Shown: positions 1 to 7,112 of the stretch, piece by piece | How the letters are laid out: each line of letters begins with the position of its first letter | Numbering within the stretch: the first letter of the stretch is position 1 | Assembly: GCA_035531535.1 (NCBI GenBank) | Contig: DATKSV010000058.1 | Location: 1 to 19,754, forward strand | DNA from: AG-12 sp035531535 | GTDB lineage: Bacteria > Chloroflexota > Dormibacteria > Aeolococcales > Bog-877 | Direction of reading: 5' to 3' | DNA length: 19,754 nucleotides | Program-made: the position numbers and the translations under genes | The notes under the pieces: generated by a model | Seen by the model: the letters and a program-made list of their open reading frames with translations, nothing else | Database searches by the model: none | Told to the model about the DNA's origin: nothing

Positions 1-205
1 TGGTGGGAGTTAGATCCGCCAGTCGGGCTAGCCGGGGGGCCAACGTGGGGATCGCGGTAGATCCAGCGGGGTGCCTGGCGTTCCCGCGGGGGTTCGACTC
101 AGCCCAGGATCCGCCTGCGAGCCGCCCCGTCGACGCACCCCAGCGACCCGGGCCGCACCGGGTCCCGGCCGGGCCAGCGCTGGAACACGAGTTGGACCTC
201 TCCTG

Positions 206-958
206 ATGACGGCGACCATCCTGATCGCGCTATCGGTGTTCGGCGCCTGCGTGGTGGAGACGGTGGAGGCCCTGACCATCATCATGGCGGCAGGTTTCAC
301 CAGAGGGTGGCGCTCGGCCCTCGAAGGCAGCGCTGTAGCAGTGCTCTGCCTGGCCATCGTGGTGGCGGCCCTGGGGCCTGCCCTGGTTCACTATGTGCCG
401 ATCAACGTGTTGCGTTTGGTGGTCGGGAGCCTGCTTCTGGTCTTGGGCTTGCAGTGGCTGCGCAAGGCGCTCCTGCGGGCCAGCGGCTACAAGGCCAAGC
501 ATGACGAGGACGCCATCTATCGCCGCGAGGTCGAACGCTTGTCGGGCCAGCCTCGAACCGGTTCCGGACGCGACGTCACCGGATTCGTGATCAGCTTCAA
601 GGGAGTCTTCCTGGAGGGGATGGAGGTCGTGATGATCGTGCTCACATTGGGTTTGAGCTCGGGTCATCTCGAGATTGCCACGATCGCGGCGGCGGCCGCC
701 GTGATCGTGGTGGCCGGGATCGGGTTGGCTGTGGCCCGTCAGCTCAGCGAGGTCCCCGAGAACGCCATGAAGCTGGGAGTTGGCCTGATGCTGGTGACCT
801 TCGGAACCTTCTGGAGCGGCGAGGGGGCGGGCGTCCGGTGGCCGGGGTCCGACCTCGCCCTGCTGGTCCTGCTGGCTGGCTACGGGGGGGTCGCCTGGCT
901 CTTGGTGCGTGCTCTGGGCCGATCCCGCGCGGCGGTTCAGGCCATGGAGCCCGGTTGA
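206..958 (+). CDS. COG4280-type polytopic membrane protein, possible metal permease
   Basis: A 250-residue membrane protein with about six to seven hydrophobic segments (roughly residues 5-30, 42-62, 66-88, 126-150, 157-178, 188-204 and 216-236) and a charged loop at 92-123. The sequence recalls the uncharacterised COG4280 family, recognised from memory. Two acidic motifs stand out: E18-x-x-E21 in the first segment (VETVEAL) and E137-x-x-E140 in the fourth (LEGMEVV). This spacing is like the paired REGLE motifs of FTR1/EfeU iron permeases, so metal transport is a reasonable inference, not a demonstrated function. The ATG at 206 was chosen because homologous sequence begins there; an in-frame start at 71 would add 45 Pro/Arg-rich residues of non-coding character. 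The stop overlaps the start of the next small gene. Confidence 0.85.
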   Translation: MTATILIALSVFGACVVETVEALTIIMAAGFTRGWRSALEGSAVAVLCLAIVVAALGPALVHYVPINVLRLVVGSLLLVLGLQWLRKALLRASGYKAKHDEDAIYRREVERLSGQPRTGSGRDVTGFVISFKGVFLEGMEVVMIVLTLGLSSGHLEIATIAAAAAVIVVAGIGLAVARQLSEVPENAMKLGVGLMLVTFGTFWSGEGAGVRWPGSDLALLVLLAGYGGVAWLLVRALGRSRAAVQAMEPG

Positions 959-1167
959 GCGTGCGGCGCGCCGGGGCGGCGTTTGGCCGCTTCTGGTGGG
1001 ACTTCATCATTGGCGACACGCCTGAGGTGGCAGCTGGGGTTGCCGTGATCGTAGTCGCAGCCTGGCTCCTCGCGGTCAGGGTGTCCGCGGTCGCAGTGGT
1101 GCTGATGCCGTTGGCGGTGGTCTTCCTTTTGCTCAGTTCCACCTGGCGGGGACGCCGGTCCTTGTGA
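955..1167 (+). CDS. Small membrane protein coupled to the COG4280 gene
   Basis: A protein of about 70 residues. A short basic N-terminus and an aromatic stretch (FGRFWWDFIIGD, about residues 10-21) are followed by two hydrophobic helices (about 25-43 and 46-63) and a basic tail. The start is either TTG at 955, which overlaps the upstream TGA and lies five bases after a GGAG at 946-949, or GTG at 961. The overlap means it is almost certainly translated with the upstream gene and acts with it. Small proteins with this FxxFWWDFIxGD-like opening are, from memory, recurrent companions of COG4280 genes. No biochemical role is known to me. It is followed by a hairpin terminator at 1331-1360. Confidence 0.7.
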   Translation: MSVRRAGAAFGRFWWDFIIGDTPEVAAGVAVIVVAAWLLAVRVSAVAVVLMPLAVVFLLLSSTWRGRRSL

Positions 1168-1330
1168 CCGCCTCGGGCGGGACTCTCCCTGCCTGGCGCC
1201 CGCGCTGCCGGCAGACGTGCTGGCCGTCGGGGCGCCCAACCGGGCGTCTCAGCTGTGGCGGACCGGGCGCTGAGCCTCGACAGCGCCGGTCCGGGGCGTG
1301 GAGCGGGCCGCCCTCGCTTCCGACAAATAG

Positions 1331-1360
1331 GAACCCCGCACCGAGTTCGGTGCGGGGTTC
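1331..1360. terminator. Perfect hairpin between convergent genes
   Basis: GAACCCCGCACCG and its exact reverse complement form a 13-bp stem around the loop AGTT. No T-tract follows on the plus strand. On the minus strand a weak CTATTTG follows. It lies between the stop at 1167 (plus) and the stop at 1398 (minus), so it probably serves as a bidirectional terminator for both transcripts. The rest of the 1168-1397 gap shows no gene. Confidence 0.8.
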
Positions 1361-1397
1361 ACGCTCCCCCGGTCTCGGGGCCGCTGCAAGGATTGGG

Positions 1398-1976
1398 TCA
1401 GATCATCACGGCCGGTGACGTCCGGCGCAGGTGCAGATACCCCATCAGGGTGAGGAACAAGGTGATCGCCGCCAGGACAAAGGCGACGATGGAGGCGACC
1501 AGAGCGATCTGTCCGACGGTCCCGAAGGCGTAAGCCTCTAGGAGCATGCTCCGCAGCGTGGTGCCCTGGAACGAGGTGGTCTCAAGGGCTGACATCTGGG
1601 TAGCCTGAGCGCTCCCCGGAGTGGCCGCACGCGCCGCTGAGCTGACCAGCGAGTAGACGCCGTGGTAGGGCATCTCAGACAGGTGCACCGCGATGAAGTG
1701 GTCCGCGTAGGCCTCCGCCTGGGCGCCGGTGAGCACCTGCTGGCCGGCGTACTGGAGCAGGTAGGGCTTCATTCCCGGGGTTATTTCGGTGCCCGCCTTG
1801 GCGTGCGTGAAGGCGGCTGCGGTCGGGAAGAAGACCTTTTGAGCGGCCAGCTGATTGTGCACCTGATTCTGAGTGAAGACTGCGCCCCACATCATGAGCG
1901 CCCCTGCCACGATCAAGGTCAGGGTCAGCATCGCACCCACCGAAGTCAGTAGCGCATCGAACGTCTTGCGTCGCAT
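1398..1976 (-). CDS. Two-TM membrane protein with extracytoplasmic domain, function unknown
   Basis: A 192-residue protein: a short basic N-terminus (MRRKTFD), a TM helix at about 12-33, an exported domain of about 115 residues, a second TM helix at about 153-180 and a basic cytoplasmic tail (HLRRTS). The exported part carries recognisable phrases (QVHNQLAAQKVFFP, YAGQQVLTGAQAEAYADHFIAVHL) that I recall from uncharacterised actinobacterial proteins of similar length and topology. An exact Shine-Dalgarno AGGAGGT at 1984-1990 sits seven bases upstream of the ATG, which settles the start. It is transcribed away from the DUF302 gene and ends at the shared hairpin. There are no catalytic motifs and no cysteines, so I assign no function. 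Confidence 0.85.
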   Translation of the reverse strand: MRRKTFDALLTSVGAMLTLTLIVAGALMMWGAVFTQNQVHNQLAAQKVFFPTAAAFTHAKAGTEITPGMKPYLLQYAGQQVLTGAQAEAYADHFIAVHLSEMPYHGVYSLVSSAARAATPGSAQATQMSALETTSFQGTTLRSMLLEAYAFGTVGQIALVASIVAFVLAAITLFLTLMGYLHLRRTSPAVMI

Positions 1977-2690
1977 CTGTCGACCTCCTTTTCAGGTCTG
2001 CCGCGAATCGGTCGCTCGTCCCACCTGCTTCCCTTCTTCCCTCGCGGGCGGTAGGCTTTCGGTAGAACTCACCTCCCTAGCTTGGGCTTGGGCCGACCGA
2101 TGATCTAGGGTGATTCCCTCAGCGCGGTGCCGCGTGGAACCACCCACCAGCTGTGGCGGCCCGCCCGGGTCGGGTCCGGCCGTCAAGCGGACCGGGTCCC
2201 AACCAGGGAATCCTCGAAGTGGACGGTGGCAGCTGAGCTCGTCGGCGACCGGCGAGAGTCTGACCATGAGTCCAATCTCGGGCGCCGCACTCGCGAGCCC
2301 TGACCGGACCTGCCGGGGCTCAATGCCGCGATCCGGGCCCTAGATGTAGGCCGGGGACCGGTCCTGAGCTCGCACTCCCAACTGGAGCTGGCCCGCACCC
2401 GGTTGGGAGAGGGCCTGGCGTTGCTTAGACTTTGCAGCCGCTGGTCCTAGATGGGAATCGGAGGTAGGGCGCTCGCCGAAGCCCGCCCTGCCGAACCTGA
2501 CGACGCGGGCGCGGTCCGCACCTTGGAGAGTAAGGCGTCGACGTGCGCCGGCCGGCTCGCCAGCGCGGCGGTTGCCGAGAGGACGCTGACGATCACCAGG
2601 GCCAGTCGCCGGGACGGCTCGGTCACAATTGGAGGAGAGCCGGGCAGCCCTGGCGGACGGGCGGATGAATCTGCGTTCGATGGAGACATT
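1977..2690. other. About 710-bp gap with no intact gene
   Basis: Apart from the ribosome binding site of the minus-strand gene at the left end, I see no credible intact gene. Open frames here are Arg/Ser/Pro/Gly-rich and mutually antisense. One stretch on the plus strand (2326-2451, 41 codons, ending in TAG) reads like helical repeat protein (LELARTRLGEGLALL). Just upstream, 2312-2335 matches the 5' coding sequence of the phosphofructokinase gene with two mismatches. This may be decayed coding DNA. Promoters for the divergent flanking genes must lie here, but no convincing -35/-10 pair was found. Confidence 0.5.
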
Positions 2691-2713
2691 CCGGAAGCGG
2701 CCAACGCTTCCGG
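2691..2713. promoter_or_regulatory. Inverted repeat upstream of the DUF302 gene
   Basis: CCGGAAGCG and its exact reverse complement CGCTTCCGG are separated by five bases (GCCAA). The repeat ends 26 bases before the GTG start of the DUF302 gene and just ahead of its ribosome binding site. It could be an operator for a dimeric repressor or a 5' UTR hairpin. Nothing in the sequence says which. Confidence 0.5.
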
Positions 2714-2739
2714 CGGAGTCCTGAAATGGAGGAGGAGCG

Positions 2740-3153
2740 GTGAAGTACGTCAACAGCGCCAGTCTTGACCTACCCTTTGAGACGGCCGTCGCGGCCGTTC
2801 AGCAGGCGTTCGCCGAGCAGGGTTTCGGCCTGCTCACCACCGTCGACGTCCAGAAGACCCTGCGAGAGAAGATCGGCAGGGAGATCGACCCGTACGTGAT
2901 TCTGGGAATCTGCAACCCCACCATCGCCGACCAGGTGCTGAGCCTGGAGCCCCAGGTGGGGGCGCTGCTGCCCTGCAGCGTGGCGATTCGCTGGGACGGG
3001 GAGCGCACTCTGGTTCACGCGCTGGACCCCGGGGTGATCGTGGAACTTGATCCCAGCGAGGGTTTGAGAGTCCCGGCCGGAGAGGCCAGCCGCCGCATGG
3101 ACCTCGCCCTGGCCAGCCTCAAGGAGGTTAAGAGAGCCGCCAACGGCTCTTGA
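2740..3153 (+). CDS. DUF302 family protein
   Basis: A 137-residue cytosolic protein matching the DUF302 / COG3439 fold. The N-terminal helix region (FETAVAAVQQAFAEQGFGLLTTVDVQKTLREK) is followed by the family's conserved YVILGICNP phrase (about residues 51-59) and LLPCSVAI (about 77-84, with Cys80). The GTG start follows GGAGGAGG at 2728-2735. DUF302 proteins are small alpha/beta proteins that often occur near redox, metal and stress genes; their biochemical role is not established. No partner gene is directly linked. An OsmC-like relic lies just downstream on the opposite strand. Family assignment is firm, function is not. Confidence 0.92.
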   Translation: MKYVNSASLDLPFETAVAAVQQAFAEQGFGLLTTVDVQKTLREKIGREIDPYVILGICNPTIADQVLSLEPQVGALLPCSVAIRWDGERTLVHALDPGVIVELDPSEGLRVPAGEASRRMDLALASLKEVKRAANGS

Positions 3154-3172
3154 TATCCCTGGTGGTCGTCTC

Positions 3173-3612
3173 TCAGCTCGGCTCGGGCGGGCCCTGCCAG
3201 GGGGCCAGCTCCGCGCCCAGGTCCCCGGACGCCGCCAGGGCGTTGGCTAGGGGGCCGGGGCGGCGCAGGTTGAGATGAAGCAGTTCGAGCCGCCGGTCTG
3301 ACTCTGAATGAGGAGGCGGTGGGATATTGCGATCTGCGGCGGACTCTGACGGCGCTCCAAGTCGACCTGGACCGTGGCCGGCCGGCAGCAGACTCCAGCA
3401 TGCGGAACTCAAGGATGTGGGACAAGCGCTCTCCGTTCTGTGGGATAGGCAGGTGGCCAGCGCTGCCGCCAGCAGGTCCCCCGGGGCTGGTAGCCCTCTC
3501 TCCGACTCGCGGCCAGCAACGAAGCTGATGGCAGTCGATCCGGCCCGGAGCACGGCCGTGCCTTCGGTGGTTTACGCTCGGACCCGCGACCACCCAGTTG
3601 GCGGTGACCCGG
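3173..3612 (-). pseudogene. Frameshifted OsmC-like (organic hydroperoxide/osmotic stress) gene remnant
   Basis: Reading the minus strand and switching frames gives an ordered, near full-length OsmC-like protein. VTANWVVAGPSVNHRR is in one frame near 3610-3560. VAGRESERGLPAPGDLLAAALATCLS is in a second frame, ending near 3445; LLAAALATCL is the helix around the first redox Cys in OsmC proteins. ERLSHILEFRMLESAA follows in the first frame. VQVDLERRQSPPQIAISHRL is in the third frame near 3370-3310. PLANALAASGDLGAELAPW is back in the second frame, ending at TGA 3173-3175. The last part resembles the OsmC CPxxNAL segment with the second Cys lost. At least four frame changes make it non-functional, unless the assembly is wrong. 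OsmC proteins reduce organic peroxides. Confidence 0.55.
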
Positions 3613-3902
3613 GCCCCCGGTCCGGCGCCGTCCCCAAGGCGCCGCCTATGAGGTCTGGGCCCCTGCCATGGGCCCGAACCGTACTGGTCGCACCAGTCCG
3701 ATACTCCGCTGCGGCTGGGGCCCATCAATTCGGGCCCAGGCATGGCCTTCACCACCGTCCCGAAAGGCCCTCACCGCCTAGCCCGCCGCGAAGACCGGAG
3801 GAGAACTCCTTGCGAAGCTCCCCTCCGGCCCGGTCGCGAAGGGCGAAATGACCTACCCCCTCCCCCGGGGCATGTCTGTGGTCCGCGCTAAAGCCGGGAT
3901 TC
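3613..3902. other. Gap without a recognisable gene
   Basis: This stretch separates the OsmC-like remnant from the cupredoxin stop. Open frames in it have Pro/Arg/Ser-rich, non-protein-like composition. It should hold the 3' untranslated region of the cupredoxin gene and any former promoter of the OsmC-like gene, but no clear hairpin with a T-tract was found. Confidence 0.4.
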
Positions 3903-4565
3903 TCAGCCAGCCACCGTCATGGTGCCGGCCATGTAGCCCTGCATCCCCATCGGTTCGCCCATGCCGCTGTCCCCGTTACCACAGGGGTCCATGCACTGCC
4001 ATTGATAGGTGCCTGCCTTGCCGGTGTGGATCACGAAGGTGATGCGGGATTGGCCGGCCATGGGGACGTTGATCCCCAGCTGTGAGATGGTGAGGGTATG
4101 GGCAACCTGGCTGGGGGCCAGGGAACTCACAGTGTGCGCCGCGCCCACCTTGGTGTTGGGAGCCAGCGGGTTGATCCCCTGCACCTGCATCACGTTACCC
4201 ACCGTGCCGGTCACCTTGGCGAACTTGGTGAGCGCGCCGGTGAGGGGGGTGGCGTTGTCGAAGTCGGTGACCGTCACCTTCACGGACGAGTTGGCGGGTA
4301 CCGTGAAGTCGGAGGGCACGAACGCCGGGCCCAGGGCACCTGCCCCCATCATCCCGCCGGTCACGATGGTCAGGTTGAGAGTGGCGTTGGAGGTCCCGCT
4401 GGTGGCGCCGAGGGGCACCGCCGACTGGGAGATGTGCAGGTGCCCGCCCCAACCCTCGGCGTAGCCGCCGATGAGGACCACCGCCGCCATCAGGGCGGCC
4501 ACGATCATCACTCCTAGAATCCACATTCCCGGCTCGCGCTCGATCGGGTTTCCCTTCACGTCCAT
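3903..4565 (-). CDS. Membrane-anchored cupredoxin with a CuA-like loop (COX2-like fold)
   Basis: A 220-residue protein: a cytoplasmic N-terminus, one TM helix at about 14-34, and an exported beta-rich domain. The C-terminal third aligns by eye with the subunit II CuA domain of haem-copper oxidases. His156 in VAHTLTI occupies the upstream ligand position, followed by LGINVPMAG. The terminal loop CMDPCGNGDSGM (191-202) follows the CuA pattern C-x3-C-x3-H-x2-M, with Cys191, Asp193, Cys195 and Met202 in place but Asp199 where the second His belongs. The tail is Met-rich (M206, M208, M212, M216). It probably binds copper and moves electrons or copper outside the membrane, but a true binuclear CuA centre is doubtful. 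No oxidase genes adjoin. The ATG start follows GAGGAGAA. Confidence 0.8.
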   Translation of the reverse strand: MDVKGNPIEREPGMWILGVMIVAALMAAVVLIGGYAEGWGGHLHISQSAVPLGATSGTSNATLNLTIVTGGMMGAGALGPAFVPSDFTVPANSSVKVTVTDFDNATPLTGALTKFAKVTGTVGNVMQVQGINPLAPNTKVGAAHTVSSLAPSQVAHTLTISQLGINVPMAGQSRITFVIHTGKAGTYQWQCMDPCGNGDSGMGEPMGMQGYMAGTMTVAG

Positions 4566-5271
4566 ACCCTTCTCCTCAAACTTCCCTATCGATGGCTGAT
4601 GGCCCTTTTCATGCTGGCGGCCGCGCCGCCCGGTGGTGAGGGCGATAACCCGCCATTTGGACTAGGTGAAAACCCGCGGGTGGATATGGGAGTTGTGCTG
4701 GGTGGGAGCTGGGCTGAGATCGACGGCCACATCGTCATCCCTCTCTCGGCACCTGATTGCCCGCCGCGATATGCTCCGGTGAAAGCGCGAAGCGCAGCGG
4801 CAGCTCGTCGGTTAGGAGTCGGCGTCGTCCCTGGTCGACCATCACCGTGGCGAGGGCTCCGATAGCCGGCCCGACAGACCTGCCAGGACCACGCTGATCT
4901 CGCCCGCCCGGGCCATCACCTGGCCGTGATCCGCCCAGCTACTGTCAGTCGCCAGGGGCCGCGCACCCTTCGGGAGCCATCAGCAAGTGGCAGCGTTCTC
5001 GCCAGGATCGTGACTGCGCCGGAAGATCTCCCCTCTGGAACGGCTGCGCGGCGGCTGGGGGCCACACCTCCTGGATGCCAAGCTCCAATCTCCTGCGCGG
5101 CCACCACCAGCCCTTCTGTGTTCGCCAGCGCCGGCTGGGACACCGATCCGCAACCGTGCTCGACCCCACCTGGGCACCGTCCCAGGTGCGTGTCGCTCGG
5201 GGGCGGCTTACACCGCAATGCCCAGGCCACGGTCGCCACCGCTCGGGCGAGGTCGGTCCCAGGGCGTTCGG
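4566..5271. other. About 700-bp gap, possible decayed minus-strand coding DNA
   Basis: There is no intact gene I would call. On the minus strand two open stretches with protein-like composition sit end to end and are joined by a one-base frame change near 4862. The first reads GQVMARAGEISVVLAGLSGR (about 4924-4865). The second reads ALATVMVDQGRR through LTDELPLRFALSPEHIAAG (about 4857-4755). I cannot name a family. This may be a decayed gene or chance antisense openness in GC-rich DNA. Promoters of the divergent cupredoxin and phosphofructokinase genes should lie at the two ends. Confidence 0.35.
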
Positions 5272-5296
5272 CTAAGCTCCGCTCGGAGTCGCTTAG
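5272..5296. promoter_or_regulatory. Inverted repeat upstream of phosphofructokinase
   Basis: CTAAGC (5272-5277) pairs with GCTTAG (5291-5296), and the inner TCCG (5278-5281) pairs with CGGA (5284-5287), leaving GTC bulged. The repeat ends 41 bases upstream of the phosphofructokinase ATG, where an operator or a leader hairpin could act. A possible -10-like TAGAGT overlaps its right end (5294-5299), but there is no matching -35. Confidence 0.4.
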
Positions 5297-5337
5297 AGTG
5301 GTAGAGACGCTGGTTCGCGTATCAGAGGAGATAAAGG

Positions 5338-6372
5338 ATGCGGGTAGGGGTCCTGACCGGGGGTGGGGATGCGCCGGGGCTCAATGCGGCGATTCGCGCG
5401 ATTGCCCGCAAAGCCTTCGCCGACGGTGGCGAGGTGGTTGGAATCCACAACGGTTGGGCAGGGCTGGTGGAGGAGCTCGACATGCGCGTGATCGACCCGC
5501 ACCAAGTCTCCGGCATCCTCGCCGTGGGGGGGACGATCCTGGGAACCTCCAGGGTCAACCCGCTCACCAGCGAGGACAGCATGCAGGCGGTGGTCGCCAA
5601 CTTCGAAGCGGCTCATCTCGACGCCCTGATCACCCTCGGCGGGGACGATACCTTGTCGGTGGCCGCGGCCTTGGCGGCCCGCGGGCTGGCGGTGGTCGGG
5701 GTCCCCAAGACGGTGGACAATGACCTCCAAGAGACGGAGTACTGCGTCGGCTTCGACACCTCGGTCAGCATCGTCACCGAGGCGCTGGACCGGCTGCACA
5801 CCACCGCGGCCGCCCACCACCGGGTGATGGTCGTGGAGGTGATGGGGCGCGACACTGGCTGGGTGGCGCTGATGGGCGGCCTGGCCGGCGGGGCCGACAT
5901 GATCGTCATTCCCGAATTTGCGATTCAGCTGCAGGAGATCGTCCAGCATCTCCAGAGCCGGCGCTCCCGTGGCCGCGACTTCAGCATCGTGGTGGTCGCG
6001 GAGGGGGCCACCGTTGGCGGCCTACCCAGCGCCGATGACCAGGCTGGTGCTCGAGACGCGTTCGGTCACCTCCTGCTCAGCCGCCGTGGCGTGGGGCCCC
6101 AGCTGGCCGAGCAGATCGAGGCCGCGACCGGCTTCGAGTCGCGCGTCACCGTGCTCGGCTACACCCAGCGGGGAGGGGCTCCCACCGCCTACGATCGGAT
6201 CTGGGCGACCCGCGTGGGCGCTGCCTCCTACGACCTGATCAAGGAGGGCCGCTTCGGGCTCATTCCCGTCAAGCGTGGCGACGGGATCGCGGTGGCGACC
6301 CTGGCCGAGGTCGCCGCGGGTCAGCGACGCGTGCCCCAGGACCTGTACGAACTCGCCCGGGTCTTCTACTGA
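5338..6372 (+). CDS. pfkA: 6-phosphofructokinase, group III, probably pyrophosphate-dependent
   Basis: A 344-residue enzyme phosphorylating fructose 6-phosphate to the 1,6-bisphosphate. The nucleotide loop is TGGGDAPGLNAAIR (7-20). GGDDT at 101-105 and PKTVDND at 123-129 hold catalytic Asp127. MGRDTGW (169-175) and GYTQRGG (274-280) are the usual sugar-phosphate and C-terminal motifs. Residue 104 is Asp and 124 is Lys. In characterised PFKs, Gly at both positions goes with ATP use, while Asp104/Lys124 goes with pyrophosphate (Amycolatopsis type). This predicts a reversible PPi-PFK that could work in glycolysis and gluconeogenesis. The start follows AGAGGAG at 5324-5330 with seven-base spacing. 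It appears to stand alone; the next gene begins 223 bases downstream, and that gap holds no clear terminator. Confidence 0.95.
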   Translation: MRVGVLTGGGDAPGLNAAIRAIARKAFADGGEVVGIHNGWAGLVEELDMRVIDPHQVSGILAVGGTILGTSRVNPLTSEDSMQAVVANFEAAHLDALITLGGDDTLSVAAALAARGLAVVGVPKTVDNDLQETEYCVGFDTSVSIVTEALDRLHTTAAAHHRVMVVEVMGRDTGWVALMGGLAGGADMIVIPEFAIQLQEIVQHLQSRRSRGRDFSIVVVAEGATVGGLPSADDQAGARDAFGHLLLSRRGVGPQLAEQIEAATGFESRVTVLGYTQRGGAPTAYDRIWATRVGAASYDLIKEGRFGLIPVKRGDGIAVATLAEVAAGQRRVPQDLYELARVFY

Positions 6373-6595
6373 GCTGATCCGAGGTCGAACCCAGGAGCCG
6401 GCCGCGCGCGCTTGGATCCAGGGCTCGCGGCGGACTTAGCGTCGGGGTGTTGCCCGGGGGCGCTCGACGCTGGCGGCGCGGCCGCGAGGAGACGGAGCCG
6501 GCCGTAGGATGGGCGCCAATATCCGCCCCGGCAGGCACCGACGGGGGCTCTCGGTCCCACCGCTCGGCGGCTGCCGCTCTCCCGGGAGGCCCCTC

Positions 6596-7000
6596 ATGCC
6601 TGACGACCCTGGATCATCTGACTCCAACTTCGACTCGCTGGCCAACCTGGCGACCCCCGAGTCGGGAATGGATCATCTGCTTGGCTTCGTGCCGCGAGTC
6701 CTGGCCAGCAAGCTTCACATCTTTTTCCTGCTCGGCCTGGGGGTGTATCTGGTGCTGCTACCGCTGCTGGGGGTGGTGGTGAGCGCCAAGGCGGAACTCA
6801 TCGGCGGCAATTACACCAACGTCACCAGCGATGTGGGCGCCTGCATCGCGGCCGGGGGCACGCTTCACCTCATTCACCAGGCCCGCAAGCGCTCCCGGCT
6901 CGAGGAGGAGCGCCTCCACCTAACCCGCCAGATGCACAGGCTGCTGTTTCGCGTTCACGCGGCAGATGCCGCCAATCTGGAGGCCGAGGGAGCAGAGTGA
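6596..7000 (+). CDS. Small two-TM membrane protein with charged C-terminal helix
   Basis: A 134-residue protein. It has an acidic, Ser/Asp-rich N-terminus (MPDDPGSSDSNFDS) and a hydrophobic helix at about 41-63 (IFFLLGLGVYLVLLPLLGVVV). A polar turn with NYTNVTSD and a weaker hydrophobic segment at about 78-92 follow. A strongly charged helix (QARKRSRLEEERLHLTRQMHRLL) of coiled-coil character leads to an acidic end. The start chosen is the ATG at 6596 because GGGAGG at 6583-6588 precedes it. An upstream in-frame ATG at 6509 would add 29 basic, Pro/Gly-rich residues. I recognise no family. It is followed after 112 bases by the ArsR-like gene, possibly in the same transcript. Confidence 0.7.
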   Translation: MPDDPGSSDSNFDSLANLATPESGMDHLLGFVPRVLASKLHIFFLLGLGVYLVLLPLLGVVVSAKAELIGGNYTNVTSDVGACIAAGGTLHLIHQARKRSRLEEERLHLTRQMHRLLFRVHAADAANLEAEGAE

Positions 7001-7112
7001 GGCTGCTGACCCCGGATGGCTCAGCGCCACAGTCGACCTGGGTTCATCAGGCCGATGAGGAGCGGCTTCCCGCGGCACTGCCTCAAACCTGCTTGGGATC
7101 TAGGATGGCCCC

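Noticed and set aside
71..205. N-terminal extension of the COG4280 gene to an upstream ATG
   Set aside because: The 45 extra residues are Pro/Arg/Gly-rich and precede a natural membrane-protein start at 206.
2340..2753. 137-codon minus-strand frame and overlapping 85-codon frame
   Set aside because: They have low-complexity Arg/Ser/Ala/Pro composition, no ribosome binding site and no family resemblance. They also overlap the promoter region of the DUF302 gene.
3015..3755. 246-codon open frame on the minus strand
   Set aside because: It runs antisense through the end of the DUF302 gene and has Pro/Arg/Ser-rich composition. Only short pieces of it belong to the OsmC-like relic, so it is not a gene as such.
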